From positions 1,302,001 through 1,366,000 of the forward strand of contig NZ_VYSA01000001.1 of assembly GCF_008710745.1 (NCBI RefSeq): 64,000 bases of DNA. Reading direction: 5' to 3'. The position numbers were made by a program, and so were the translations under genes. Positions 20,144 to 28,825 of the stretch are shown piece by piece; within the stretch, counting starts at the first letter, position 1, and each line of letters starts with the position of its first letter. This DNA comes from Microbacterium rhizomatis. Its GTDB lineage: Bacteria > Actinomycetota > Actinomycetes > Actinomycetales > Microbacteriaceae. Under the pieces are notes generated by a model. That model had not been told where the DNA came from. It saw only the letters and a program-made list of their open reading frames with translations, and searched no databases.

Positions 20144-21139
20144 TCAGCCGGCGACGAGCCTCGGCGTGCCGGCGGCGTACTCGTCGAGGTCGCCCGTCTC
20201 GCCACGGCGGTATGCGCGGCCGCCGACGACGAGCATGTACACGAGGAAGACAGCCAGGGCGGCCGCACCGATCCCGATCTTCACCGGCCATGGCCAGTCC
20301 TGACGGGTGACGAAGCCCTCGACGATGCCGGACAGCGCCAGCGCGAAGATCAACCCGATCGCGACCGTCGCGAGGGAGCGGCCCTCGGCAGCGAGGGCCT
20401 CACCGCGAGAGCGCGCGCCCGGAGCGACCCAGGCCCAGAAGATGTGCAGGCCCGCCGCCGCGGCGACGAAGACGCACGTGAGCTCCAGCATCCCGTGCGG
20501 GAGGATGAACAGCAGGAAGACGTCGCCGCGCCCGAACGCGATCATCACAGCGGCAGCGGTGCCCACTCCGACAGCGTTCTGCACGAGCACCATGAGCGGC
20601 CAGACGCCGGTCACGCCGAACAGCACGCACTGCGCGGCGATCCAGGCATTGTTGGTCCACACGGTCCCCGCGAACACCGCGGCGGGGTTCTCGCTGTAGT
20701 AGCCGGTGAACGAGTTCTCGGCGTAGTACTGCAGATCGGCCCGGCTGCCGAGCGCGGCCACCAGCGCGGGGTCTGCCGAGATCCAGAAGGCGACGAGAGA
20801 GGCCGCGAGCACGAAGCACACGGCGATCACGAGAGTGGTCCACCGCACGCGGTACAGCGCGGCGGGAAGCTGCAGCGCGAAGAAGCGCGGAATCTGCCGG
20901 AGGACGTTGTCGGGGTTCCCGGTCAGCCGCAGCCGCGCGCGGGCGAGCAGCGTCGAGACATGGTCGCCCTGCGGCGTGCGGCCGGCCGACGTCTTCATGT
21001 CGGCGAGGTCGGCGGATGCCGCACGGTACCGCGTGACGAGATCATCGACCTCCGCGCCGCTCGGGCGCCGGGTGCGCCCGAGCGCGTCCAGCTGCTCCCA
21101 CTCGTGCCGTCGGGCGGCGGCCAACGCATCCAGGTCCAC
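20144..21139 (-). CDS. Stage II sporulation protein M-like (SpoIIM family) membrane protein
   Basis: The 331-residue protein has a cytoplasmic helical N-terminal region (~1-95) followed by five or six TM helices, with PHGMLELTCVFVAAAAGL (~215-232), the hallmark SpoIIM-family segment. In endospore formers SpoIIM works with SpoIID/P in engulfment. In non-sporulating actinobacteria this family regularly sits beside RDD and DUF58/MoxR genes, and its role is unknown. GTG at 21137-21139 is chosen because TACAGT lies exactly six bases upstream, giving a leaderless transcript. It is divergent from the RDD gene. Confidence 0.85.
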   Translation of the reverse strand: MDLDALAAARRHEWEQLDALGRTRRPSGAEVDDLVTRYRAASADLADMKTSAGRTPQGDHVSTLLARARLRLTGNPDNVLRQIPRFFALQLPAALYRVRWTTLVIAVCFVLAASLVAFWISADPALVAALGSRADLQYYAENSFTGYYSENPAAVFAGTVWTNNAWIAAQCVLFGVTGVWPLMVLVQNAVGVGTAAAVMIAFGRGDVFLLFILPHGMLELTCVFVAAAAGLHIFWAWVAPGARSRGEALAAEGRSLATVAIGLIFALALSGIVEGFVTRQDWPWPVKIGIGAAALAVFLVYMLVVGGRAYRRGETGDLDEYAAGTPRLVAG

Positions 21140-21142
21140 TGG

Positions 21143-21151
21143 TTTACTGTA
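21143..21151. promoter_or_regulatory. Overlapping divergent -10 elements
   Basis: The minus strand reads TACAGT at 21146-21151, six bases before the SpoIIM GTG. The plus strand reads TTTACT (21143-21148) or TACTGT (21145-21150) just before the RDD ATG at 21155. Only 15 bases separate the two start codons, so the two leaderless promoters must overlap and probably exclude each other. Confidence 0.5.
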
Positions 21152-21154
21152 CCC

Positions 21155-22021
21155 ATGCCGCACGCACAGACCCGGGACGTCGTGGTCACCCCCGTCCGGA
21201 TGATCGACATCGACCAGGACGAGGTGCTCACCGGCGAAGCGGTCGCGCTCGACGTGCAGCCGGTCGGGTTCTTCCTGAGGGCTCTGGGCGCTCTGATCGA
21301 TCTGCTCATCGGCATCGCCGTGTTCGTGGTGTTCGCCCTCGTCGCCACGTGGCTCGCGTCACAGGGCGCGTTGCCGCCCTCGCTCTTCGGGATCCTCTCG
21401 ATCGTGATGGCCGTGATCGTCATGGTGGTCATCCCCACCGCCGTCGAAACCGCCACGCACGGCCGGAGCGTGGGCAAGCTCGTCGTCGGCGGCCGGATCG
21501 TGCGATCGGACGGCGGAGGCACCGGATTCCGGCACGCGTTCATCCGGGCCCTGGTCGGAGTGTTCGAGATCTGGATGACGTTGGGCGCGGTGGCCGCGCT
21601 GGTCGGCGCCTTCACGCCGCGATCGCAGCGGCTCGGCGATCTGCTCGCCGGCACCTACTCGGAGCGCACGCGCGTTCCGGCGCTTCCGCCTGCGCTCCCG
21701 GGCGCGCCGTCCGTCCTGACGGGCTGGGCGGCCACGGCCGACGTGGCGCGCCTGCCGGACCGCCTGACCCGCCGGATCGCGCAGTTCGTCACTCAGGCCG
21801 AGCGCATGCAACCCCCGGCCAGGGCGCGGGCCGCCGCATCCCTCGCCGCCGAAGCGGCGCCCTTCGTCTCGCCGCTGCCCGCGGTCGACCCTGAGACGCT
21901 GCTTCGCGCAGTAGCCGCCGTGCGCCGCGACCGCGAATACCGGGCGCTCGTGCTCGAGGCGCAGCGGGTCGACGCGCTCACAGCGGGCACCGGCATCCCG
22001 CACGGCTTTCCGGAGCGCTGA
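21155..22021 (+). CDS. RDD-family membrane protein
   Basis: The 288-residue protein has an RDD domain (~38-165) with the family signatures FFLRALGALIDLLIGIAV (Arg and Asp in the first helix), HGRSVGKLVVGGRIV and SQRLGDLLAGTY. It has three to four TM helices and a ~110-residue cytoplasmic helical tail. RDD proteins are poorly characterised, with some acting as ion transporters. The ATG at 21155 has no Shine-Dalgarno sequence and is probably leaderless. It pairs divergently with the SpoIIM-like gene. Confidence 0.88.
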   Translation: MPHAQTRDVVVTPVRMIDIDQDEVLTGEAVALDVQPVGFFLRALGALIDLLIGIAVFVVFALVATWLASQGALPPSLFGILSIVMAVIVMVVIPTAVETATHGRSVGKLVVGGRIVRSDGGGTGFRHAFIRALVGVFEIWMTLGAVAALVGAFTPRSQRLGDLLAGTYSERTRVPALPPALPGAPSVLTGWAATADVARLPDRLTRRIAQFVTQAERMQPPARARAAASLAAEAAPFVSPLPAVDPETLLRAVAAVRRDREYRALVLEAQRVDALTAGTGIPHGFPER

Positions 22022-22070
22022 GACGTCCGCCCCCGAACCCTGGCGCTGCAGGGTTGAGCGCGCGACGGCG

Positions 22071-23531
22071 TCAGTAGCGGTAGTGGTTGAGCTTGTACGG
22101 GCCTTCGACCGGCACACCGATGTAGGCGGCCTGGGCGGGGGTCAGCTCGGTGAGCTCGACGCCGAGGGCGCCCAGGTGCAGGCGAGCGACCTTCTCGTCG
22201 AGAGCCTTCGGCAGCGTGTACACACCCACCGGGTAGTCGTCGATGTTCGTGAACAGCTCGAGCTGGGCGAGCACCTGGTTCGTGAACGACGCGCTCATCA
22301 CGAAGGAGGGATGCCCCGTCGCGTTGCCGAGGTTCATCAGGCGCCCCTCGCTCAGCACGAGAACGCTGCGGCCGTTCGGGAGGCGCCACTCGTGCACCTG
22401 CGGCTTGATCTCGATCGACTCGGCACCCTCGAGAGTCTCGAGCCCGGCGATGTCGATCTCGTCGTCGAAGTGGCCCACGTTGGCGACGATCGCAAGGTGC
22501 TTCAGTCCGAGCAGGTGCTCGACCGTGACGACGCGCTGGTTGCCCGTGCCGGTCACGATGATGTCGACGTCGCCGATCACCGACTCCAGACGTGCGACCT
22601 GGTAGCCGTCCATCGCCGCCTGAAGCGCGTTGATGGGGTCGATCTCGCTCACGATCACGCGTGCGCCCTGGCCGCGTAGGGCCTCGGCCGCGCCCTTGCC
22701 CACATCGCCGTAGCCGACGACGAAGGCCGTCTTGCCGCCGATCAGGACGTCGGTGGCGCGGTTGAGGCCGTCGGGAAGCGAGTGACGGATGCCGTACTTG
22801 TTGTCGAACTTCGACTTGGTGACGGAGTCGTTGACGTTGATGCCGGGGAACAGGAGCGATCCGGCGGCGGCGAGCTCGTAGAGCCGGTGCACCCCGGTGG
22901 TCGTCTCTTCGGTGACCCCGATGAGGTCGGCGGCGATGCGGGTGAAGCGCTGCGGGTCTGCCGCGAGGCTCGCGCGGAGCGTGTCGAGCACCACCCGGTA
23001 CTCGTACGAGTCGTCCGGACCGGCCTCGGGCACGGCGCCCACGGCCTCGAACTCGACCCCCTTGTGGACGAGCATCGTGGCGTCACCGCCGTCGTCGAGG
23101 ATCAGGTTGGGACCGTCGAACCCTTCGGCCGACCAGTCGAAGATGCGATCGGTGCACTGCCAGTACTCTTCGAGCGTCTCGCCCTTCCACGCGAAGACCG
23201 GGACGCCCGCGGGGGCCTCGACGGTGCCCGTGGGGCCGACGGCGACGGCGGCGGCGGCCTCGTCCTGGGTGGAGAAGATGTTGCAGCTGGCCCAGCGGAC
23301 CTGCGCGCCGAGCGCGACGAGGGTCTCGATCAGCACCGCGGTCTGCACGGTCATGTGGAGGGAGCCGGCGATCCGCGCGCCGCGGAGCGGCTGCGTGGGC
23401 CCGAATTCCTCGCGGAGGGCCATGAGTCCCGGCATCTCGTTCTCGGCGAGGCGGATCTGGTGGCGGCCCGCCTCGGCGAGCGACAGGTCGGCGACGGCGT
23501 ACGGGGCGGCGGAGACGGTCTGGGTCGACAT
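22071..23531 (-). CDS. ahcY: Adenosylhomocysteinase (S-adenosyl-L-homocysteine hydrolase)
   Basis: The enzyme splits S-adenosylhomocysteine into adenosine and homocysteine, relieving product inhibition of methyltransferases. The 486-residue protein has the substrate domain (H59 in AGSLHMT, D-rich [20 protein letters not shown]), the NAD-binding GYGDVGKG (273-280) and an intact C-terminus ending KLNHYRY. It includes the ~40-residue insertion usual in bacterial and plant enzymes. The ATG at 23529-23531 is odd: AGGAGG abuts it with no spacer. It lies near mtrAB as in mycobacteria (sahH). Confidence 0.97.
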   Translation of the reverse strand: MSTQTVSAAPYAVADLSLAEAGRHQIRLAENEMPGLMALREEFGPTQPLRGARIAGSLHMTVQTAVLIETLVALGAQVRWASCNIFSTQDEAAAAVAVGPTGTVEAPAGVPVFAWKGETLEEYWQCTDRIFDWSAEGFDGPNLILDDGGDATMLVHKGVEFEAVGAVPEAGPDDSYEYRVVLDTLRASLAADPQRFTRIAADLIGVTEETTTGVHRLYELAAAGSLLFPGINVNDSVTKSKFDNKYGIRHSLPDGLNRATDVLIGGKTAFVVGYGDVGKGAAEALRGQGARVIVSEIDPINALQAAMDGYQVARLESVIGDVDIIVTGTGNQRVVTVEHLLGLKHLAIVANVGHFDDEIDIAGLETLEGAESIEIKPQVHEWRLPNGRSVLVLSEGRLMNLGNATGHPSFVMSASFTNQVLAQLELFTNIDDYPVGVYTLPKALDEKVARLHLGALGVELTELTPAQAAYIGVPVEGPYKLNHYRY

Positions 23532-23543
23532 CCTCCTATTGTT
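23532..23543 (-). promoter_or_regulatory. Unusual start context of ahcY
   Basis: On the minus strand AACAAT (23538-23543) is followed by AGGAGG (23532-23537) and then directly by ATG. AGGAGG with zero spacing cannot pair normally with 16S rRNA at this start. AACAAT six bases before the ATG could be a -10 for a leaderless transcript. Confidence 0.4.
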
Positions 23544-23592
23544 CCATGCGCGGCGGGACGCCGCGTCCCTGAGGACGCGCGATCCCGCGGCC

Positions 23593-23799
23593 TCAGGCGC
23601 GGAGCGTCTCGTGACGCACGACCACCCAGCCGCGCGGCACCGAAAGCCGGTCGGTGTGGATCGCGCACAGGTCGTGTGCGTGCGGGTCGTCACCGGCGCC
23701 GAGGGGGCCGATCGCCGCCATCTGGTCGCCGTAGTCGTACGTCAGGGTCGATACGGCCTCGCGGGCGCAACCCACCTTCGAACACAGTCTCTCGCGCAT
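23593..23799 (-). CDS. DUF3499 family small protein
   Basis: The 68-residue protein has a conserved Cys/His set (C6, C11, C45, H48) that may bind zinc. Its segments [20 protein letters not shown] and [11 protein letters not shown] match DUF3499, an actinobacterial family next to manA/manB and whiB2 (Rv3258c in M. tuberculosis). The function is unknown. The start ATG at 23797-23799 lies seven bases after TAGCGT with no ribosome site, so it is probably leaderless. It is divergent from the metallopeptidase-like gene. Confidence 0.9.
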   Translation of the reverse strand: MRERLCSKVGCAREAVSTLTYDYGDQMAAIGPLGAGDDPHAHDLCAIHTDRLSVPRGWVVVRHETLRA

Positions 23800-23806
23800 C
23801 GCCCTC

Positions 23807-23812
23807 ACGCTA
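23807..23812 (-). promoter_or_regulatory. Leaderless -10 (TAGCGT) before the DUF3499 gene
   Basis: TAGCGT on the minus strand is seven bases from the ATG. It matches the TAnnnT pattern seen before other starts in this window. Confidence 0.4.
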
Positions 23813-23890
23813 TCGGCGCCCGCCGACAGACGCGGGATGCCGCGCCGCGGCGGCCCCGGACGGCGGCGCGTTCCGATCCCCGGGGGGGGC

Positions 23891-23937
23891 CGCACATGTC
23901 GCACATGTCCGGACGAAGGCCAGCGGACTCGCACATG
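23891..23937. repeat. Three phased copies of CGCACATG in a divergent gap
   Basis: CGCACATGT occurs back to back at 23891-23899 and 23900-23908, and CGCACATG again at 23930-23937. The core CACATGT contains the palindrome ACATGT. The array lies in the 207-base gap between the divergent DUF3499 and metallopeptidase-like genes, 58-104 bases before the -10 at 23995. It looks like an operator array. A G8 run at 23882-23889 precedes it. Confidence 0.45.
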
Positions 23938-23994
23938 CCAGCCAGCTTGCGGACGCGCGCGCCACCCGGCGCCCTGAGCGGGGTCGCCGAAACC

Positions 23995-24000
23995 TAGGAT
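23995..24000 (+). promoter_or_regulatory. Leaderless -10 (TAGGAT) before the metallopeptidase-like gene
   Basis: TAGGAT lies exactly six bases before the ATG at 24007 with no Shine-Dalgarno sequence. The geometry is identical to that at 5969-5981. Confidence 0.55.
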
Positions 24001-24006
24001 GGTCGC

Positions 24007-24447
24007 ATGGCATGGCGACGCGCGACGAACTCCGCTCCCACCGCGCCGCGCCCGTCGCGGCACGGACGCCACGGCCGCGAGGACCGCAGCCCCGTGGTAC
24101 GGCCGCCGCTGCCTCCGCTCGACACCCGGGTGGACCGTTTCGATCTCGCCGTCGGGTCGGCCGCCGAGTTCCTCCGCTCCGCATGGACCGAACTGCGCGA
24201 CGTCAGCTTCGAAGTCGGCGAGATGCCGCCCGCCTCCGATGACGACGGCATCCCGCGCTGGCAGGTGCTCACCGACGAGAAGCGCATCATCCTCTACCGC
24301 CTGCCGATCGAGCGGCTCAGCCACCTGCACCGCAACGACGACATGCACCGTCGGATGCTCGTGGAGGGCTGCGTGTTCCGCGCGGCCGCCGAATACCTCG
24401 ACCGCGACCCGTGGGACCTGGGGCCGGAGCGCTTCCGCTTCTTCTGA
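24007..24447 (+). CDS. Metallopeptidase-family (minimal zincin) protein lacking the zinc motif
   Basis: By position and size (146 residues; next to DUF3499 and whiB, as Rv3259 in M. tuberculosis) and by FDLAVGSAAEFLRSAWTELRDVSFEVGEMP, this belongs to the actinobacterial minimal-zincin metallopeptidase family. These normally carry HExxH. Here the corresponding helix region reads LVEGCVFRAAAEYLDRDPW and I find no HExxH anywhere. It is either a catalytically dead scaffold or an annotated metallopeptidase by descent only. The N-terminal 35 residues are Arg/Pro-rich. The start is leaderless. Expression and full length argue against a pseudogene. Confidence 0.75.
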   Translation: MAWRRATNSAPTAPRPSRHGRHGREDRSPVVRPPLPPLDTRVDRFDLAVGSAAEFLRSAWTELRDVSFEVGEMPPASDDDGIPRWQVLTDEKRIILYRLPIERLSHLHRNDDMHRRMLVEGCVFRAAAEYLDRDPWDLGPERFRFF

Positions 24448-24457
24448 CGCGCGCCGG

Positions 24458-25894
24458 CTACGGGTACACGCGGATCGTCGCGGCCGCCGCATCGACGGGC
24501 AGGACCGGATAACCGGCGAGCGCAGTCCCTCCGCCCGGCGCAGCGCCGGAGAACGACAGTCCCGCCCGCACTCCGGCGACGCCGCCGGGATCCAGTGTGT
24601 ACACGCCCTGGGCCGGAAGGCGCACCGCGACGGATCCACCGGCGGGGACCGCGACCTGCTGCGAGAACGCCCCGGTCGCGGCGTGAAGGGAGACGGTGGC
24701 TGCGGTGCGTGCGGCATTCGTGATCGTCAGCGACGCCGACGCCCCGCCCGGGACCGCGAACATGCTGGCGCCGGTCAGCTCGGGCGCGGGGGTGTACCAC
24801 GCGAAGTCGGCGCCCGCGCCGAACCCCGTCGTCTGCCACACGGCGGCCAGCACCGCCTCGGGAGCCCGGACGTCCACGACGTACTGACCGACCGGGAGCC
24901 CGCCCAGCTGCAGTTCCGCGGGAAGCCCGGCGGTGAGCTGCAGCGTCGAGGGGGCAAGCGCGGGGGCGCCGCCACCGACGGCGGTCACCGTGACGGTCGC
25001 CGTCGTGTCGACGGAGGGCGACAGCATCCGTACCAGCGTGGCTGCGTTCGATGCACCCGCCGGACCCGGCTCGGCGGTGACCTCGACTCCCGCGATCACG
25101 AGATCGGTCGCCGGTGTCGCGGTGGCGCCCACCTGGTCCACACCGCCCGGCACGAGGGTGCGGGTGAGGGATGCCTGCAGCGATGCCTGGACGGGAGCCC
25201 CGGCCGCAGTGACCCGCAGGACGGGGCTCTCTTCGCCCAGGCTGAGTCCGGCGAGCGGCAGGGCGATCTGCTGGCCCGGCGGCACGATGACATTGCGTCC
25301 CCCCGGAGGAATCTGCGCACCCCGGGATCCGTAGACCGTCAGCTGCACGGTGGCCGCGACCGAGCCCGGGTTTCCCAGCAGCACCAGATCGGACGCACCC
25401 GTCGTGCTCGCTCCCCCGACGAGCCACGACTCCATCAGCGGAGCTGTGCATTCGGATGCTGCGAAACCGCTCAGATCCTCGGCGCTCACGGCCGCCCATC
25501 CCGCGGCGGCCGCATCGGTCGCCGCCGAGCCGGACGCGGGGGCGGTGTATACCGCCGCGCCCTCTGCTCCACCGAGGTACGAAGCGCTCAGGCGGGTCTG
25601 CGCGGGTGCCTGTGCACCCTCGCCCGCGCCCGCCGTCACGGCCTGGTCGGCCGCGACCGAAAGCTGCGCGGCACTGGTCGCGTCACGCCCGATCGCCAGA
25701 AGTCCGCCCACGCACGACAGCACGGTCTCCGACGCGACGGGGACGGCATCGACGACGAGGGGCTCGCGCGCCACGGTCGGCCATGGTGCGGCCACGGCGG
25801 TCACCGTGCCCACGACGAAGCCGACGGCGACGAGAGTGCCTACCAGCATCCGTGCGCTGGTACCCGCCCAGCGGAACACGCGGCGATCGCTCAT
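24458..25894 (-). CDS. DUF5719 secreted or anchored protein
   Basis: The 478-residue protein has one N-terminal TM or signal anchor (~15-36) and then a large Ala/Gly/Val-rich beta-sandwich-type extracytoplasmic region with repeated LRVTAAG-, VTVTAVGGG- and VYTLDPGG-like strands. This is DUF5719, found downstream of the large WhiB-linked glycosyltransferase in actinobacteria. It starts at ATG 25892-25894, overlapping the glycosyltransferase stop by four bases, so the two are translationally coupled and likely act together on a surface glycan. No enzymatic motif is visible. Confidence 0.85.
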   Translation of the reverse strand: MSDRRVFRWAGTSARMLVGTLVAVGFVVGTVTAVAAPWPTVAREPLVVDAVPVASETVLSCVGGLLAIGRDATSAAQLSVAADQAVTAGAGEGAQAPAQTRLSASYLGGAEGAAVYTAPASGSAATDAAAAGWAAVSAEDLSGFAASECTAPLMESWLVGGASTTGASDLVLLGNPGSVAATVQLTVYGSRGAQIPPGGRNVIVPPGQQIALPLAGLSLGEESPVLRVTAAGAPVQASLQASLTRTLVPGGVDQVGATATPATDLVIAGVEVTAEPGPAGASNAATLVRMLSPSVDTTATVTVTAVGGGAPALAPSTLQLTAGLPAELQLGGLPVGQYVVDVRAPEAVLAAVWQTTGFGAGADFAWYTPAPELTGASMFAVPGGASASLTITNAARTAATVSLHAATGAFSQQVAVPAGGSVAVRLPAQGVYTLDPGGVAGVRAGLSFSGAAPGGGTALAGYPVLPVDAAAATIRVYP

Positions 25895-28752
25895 CGCTCC
25901 TCCTGCACGTAGGGCCCCACGATGCGGGGCGTGCGACGGGCCTGCCGGCGCGACGCCCTGGTGGGCACAGCCAGGAGCAGGGCGGCCAGGATCACCGCGA
26001 TCTGAGCGAACGCGATCCACTGCGCCGAGGTCTGCACGGCCTCGGTCGCGGAAGCCCGCGGCTGCACGGCACCGGTCACGCGCCACAGCTCGCCCTTGGG
26101 CGTGGCTCCCACCGAGTCGAGCGCATCGCGCTGATCGATCGCCGTCTCGGCCATGAGCCGGAACGTGCGCGCCGCGTCCGTCTCCGGCGTCGCGGCCGGT
26201 GTCAGCAGCACGAACCCCACACCGGCGGCGGCGAGGCGGTCGATCACATCGTCGGCGGTGGAGGTCACGAGGTCTGCCGTGATCCCGGCCACGACGGTGT
26301 CGCCCTCGGTGGCCGTGGCCGGCGTTGCCGCCACGGTCCACTGACCCCCGAGCGTCTCGCTCCCGCCCCAGATGATCCGCGTCGAGACTCCCCCGTCGCT
26401 GAGCGGGGTGAGCACGATCGTCCCGACGTCGGGATTGGATGCCCCTTCCGCATCGACGTACGCCGGAAGGGTGCTGACCGGCCCGTTGGCCAGAGGCGGC
26501 GGCGTGCCCCGTGTCATCGTCGCAAGCGTCGGCACGGCGAGCACCGCGACGGCGATCACGGCGACGGCCGCGGCAAGAGACCTCACGGCGCGCAGGCGCG
26601 GCACGAGGGCGGAGTCGAGGGTCACGGTCGCCGCGCCCACGACGCCGAGCCATGCGAGGCTGAGCGCCGGGCCCGGCCAGAGCGGAATGGACGTCGACTG
26701 CAGCGACGAGACCGCGATACCGACGACGACGAACGCGGTGGACAGGCCGATCGCCGCGATCACGAGGAGGGCGACACCGGCTGCCCAACGACGTGTCAGG
26801 GGCGCGATCAGGGCGAGGAGAGCGACCGGAGCCGCCAGCAGAGGCACCCACCACACCGGCACGCCCGTGCCGGCGAGAAGGGCCGACCATCCGCCGGGGT
26901 CGCTCGTCGGGAAACCGGCGGCCAGGAGCGCCCGGCCGGTGGGGTCGGCACCCACCCGGTCTCCGAGGAACGGCACGCCGGGGTCGGCGACCAGGCCCCA
27001 GACATCTCCGCTGCGCAGACGGCTCCAGACGAGCGGGGCGAAGAGCACGACGGCGGGCACGAGCACCCAGATCTGGCGCGCCACCCCCCGGCCCGCCCGA
27101 GAGGCGATCGCCACGATGATCGCGCCGATCACCAGGAGCACCAGCGCGGGGGCGAGCGACGGCGCGCATGCCACGACCGCGGCGAAGAGGACGGATGCTG
27201 CGCCCGCCGCCGCCCATGATCGATGCGCGACGGCGCCCGCGTAGAAGAGCCACGGCAGAAGGAGGTGGACGATCACGGCACCGGGGCGACCCTGCGCGAG
27301 ACCGGCGAGGAACGTGGGGGCGAGCATCCATACCGCGCCGGCGACGATGCGGAGGGAACTGCGCTCGGTGACCCGGGTGGCGGCGAACCAGCCGCCGAGG
27401 GCGGCGAGCGGGAGCGCGGCGAGCCAGAGCAGGACGATCGCCCGCGACGGATCACCGGGCCACAGACTGCCGATCACGGCGACGACCGCGGCGAACGGAT
27501 CGGCGGGACCGATCGCATCGAGCCCTGCGGCACGCACGCCGTACGCCGCGTCGGCCCAGAGCTGCGCCACCGTGGCACGCATCGGCGCGAGAGCGCCGCC
27601 GCCCAGCACGGGCCACGCGAGCAGAGCAGGGAAGGCGGCGACCGAGATGACCAGCGCCGCGAGCACGAGCCACGCACCTCCGCCCGAGAAGAAGCGGATG
27701 TCGCCGCGGATGTGCTCGCCGACCGGGGCGACCGCCTCCTCGCCGTCGATGTCGAACCGCTCGCGGAGGTCGGTGCGGGTGACCCTGAGCGGGGCCACCT
27801 GACTCCACGGCGCTCGACGCGCAGCGCGGATGCGGCCCCGCGCGCGGGCGACGGCGCCGACGCGCACCAGGGCCAGCGCCGACGCACCCCACTCCGTCAC
27901 GACGAGGAACGGGTGCTTGGCGATCAGGTGCAGCACGGTGCGCCACAGCGCGATGGGAAGGATCGCGAGCCAGACGAAGAACACCGCCCAGGGGCGCGCG
28001 TATGCGAGACGGCGATGCAGCTGTGCGGTGCGCTGCGCGAAAGCACGCCGGCTGCGCCGCGCATCGCCGGCCGGAACGCCGGCCGCGCCGTCGCCGGCCA
28101 CCGCGATGAGCGCAGTCGGTACGAGAGAGATCCTCGCTCCGGCCAGACGCGCACGCACGCCGAGGTCGAGCCCTTCGTCCGCGCCGAGGAGCGCCGGGTC
28201 CAGGCCGGCGAGCTGGCGCCACGCGTCCGTGCGCACGAGCAGCCCGCGCACGTCGGCGCCGAGCACGTCCTCTTCCGCATCGTGCTGGCCCTGGTCGAGC
28301 TGGCCGTCGGAGAGGCCCATCGATCTGCCCAGCGTCGTCATGCTCACCCCGAGCGAGACGATCTGGGTGCGATCGTCCCACTGCACGAGTTTGGGCGCGA
28401 CGAAGGCCACCGATGGGGCGAGCTCGAGAGCGCCGGCCAGGCGTGCGAGCGCCTCAGGCTCCGGAGCGGTGTCCTGGGCGAGGAGCCAGACGGCATCGCC
28501 CGTCAGCCGAATCGTCGCCAGCGCCGTCGCGGCGGCGAATCGGGTCGAACCCGTGGTCGTGATCACCGACTCCGCGCCGGAGGCCGCCGCCAGCTGGCGC
28601 ACGGACTCGTCGCCACCGCACAGCACGATCGTCAGCGCGTCGACGCGACGATGCTGAGCCTCGAGGGCTGCAAGGGTGCGCCGCAGATGGAACGCCGCAG
28701 GCGCGCGCCCATCTGGGCGCACGACGAGAATTGCGTGTACTCGGGACGGCAT
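25891..28752 (-). CDS. Large membrane glycosyltransferase (GT2 domain plus multi-TM region)
   Basis: The 953-residue protein has a cytosolic GT2 domain at ~1-230 (MPSRVHAILVVRPDG, LLAQDTAPEPEAL, FVAPKLVQWDD, GADEGLDLGVRARLAGARI). About 12-16 TM helices follow from ~250 to ~935, with large loops. Such proteins occur next to DUF5719 and WhiB genes across actinobacteria and are thought to make or modify a wall polysaccharide; donor and acceptor are unknown. The start is ATG 28750-28752, nine bases from TAGGCT. It heads a two-gene operon with DUF5719. Confidence 0.88.
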   Translation of the reverse strand: MPSRVHAILVVRPDGRAPAAFHLRRTLAALEAQHRRVDALTIVLCGGDESVRQLAAASGAESVITTTGSTRFAAATALATIRLTGDAVWLLAQDTAPEPEALARLAGALELAPSVAFVAPKLVQWDDRTQIVSLGVSMTTLGRSMGLSDGQLDQGQHDAEEDVLGADVRGLLVRTDAWRQLAGLDPALLGADEGLDLGVRARLAGARISLVPTALIAVAGDGAAGVPAGDARRSRRAFAQRTAQLHRRLAYARPWAVFFVWLAILPIALWRTVLHLIAKHPFLVVTEWGASALALVRVGAVARARGRIRAARRAPWSQVAPLRVTRTDLRERFDIDGEEAVAPVGEHIRGDIRFFSGGGAWLVLAALVISVAAFPALLAWPVLGGGALAPMRATVAQLWADAAYGVRAAGLDAIGPADPFAAVVAVIGSLWPGDPSRAIVLLWLAALPLAALGGWFAATRVTERSSLRIVAGAVWMLAPTFLAGLAQGRPGAVIVHLLLPWLFYAGAVAHRSWAAAGAASVLFAAVVACAPSLAPALVLLVIGAIIVAIASRAGRGVARQIWVLVPAVVLFAPLVWSRLRSGDVWGLVADPGVPFLGDRVGADPTGRALLAAGFPTSDPGGWSALLAGTGVPVWWVPLLAAPVALLALIAPLTRRWAAGVALLVIAAIGLSTAFVVVGIAVSSLQSTSIPLWPGPALSLAWLGVVGAATVTLDSALVPRLRAVRSLAAAVAVIAVAVLAVPTLATMTRGTPPPLANGPVSTLPAYVDAEGASNPDVGTIVLTPLSDGGVSTRIIWGGSETLGGQWTVAATPATATEGDTVVAGITADLVTSTADDVIDRLAAAGVGFVLLTPAATPETDAARTFRLMAETAIDQRDALDSVGATPKGELWRVTGAVQPRASATEAVQTSAQWIAFAQIAVILAALLLAVPTRASRRQARRTPRIVGPYVQEER

Positions 28753-28761
28753 GACGTGGTC

Positions 28762-28767
28762 AGCCTA
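28762..28767 (-). promoter_or_regulatory. -10 (TAGGCT) before the large glycosyltransferase
   Basis: TAGGCT on the minus strand is followed by nine bases and the ATG; there is no Shine-Dalgarno sequence. A leader of zero to three bases is expected. Confidence 0.45.
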
Positions 28768-28825
28768 GGCGCGCGTCACCCCGGCGACGGGGCGCACGCG
28801 CCGACGGCACGAGAACCGTGTCGAT

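Noticed and set aside
23532..23592. SAH or SAM riboswitch upstream of ahcY
   Set aside because: Only 61 bases separate ahcY from the DUF3499 stop codon, with no recognisable aptamer fold and a probable leaderless start.
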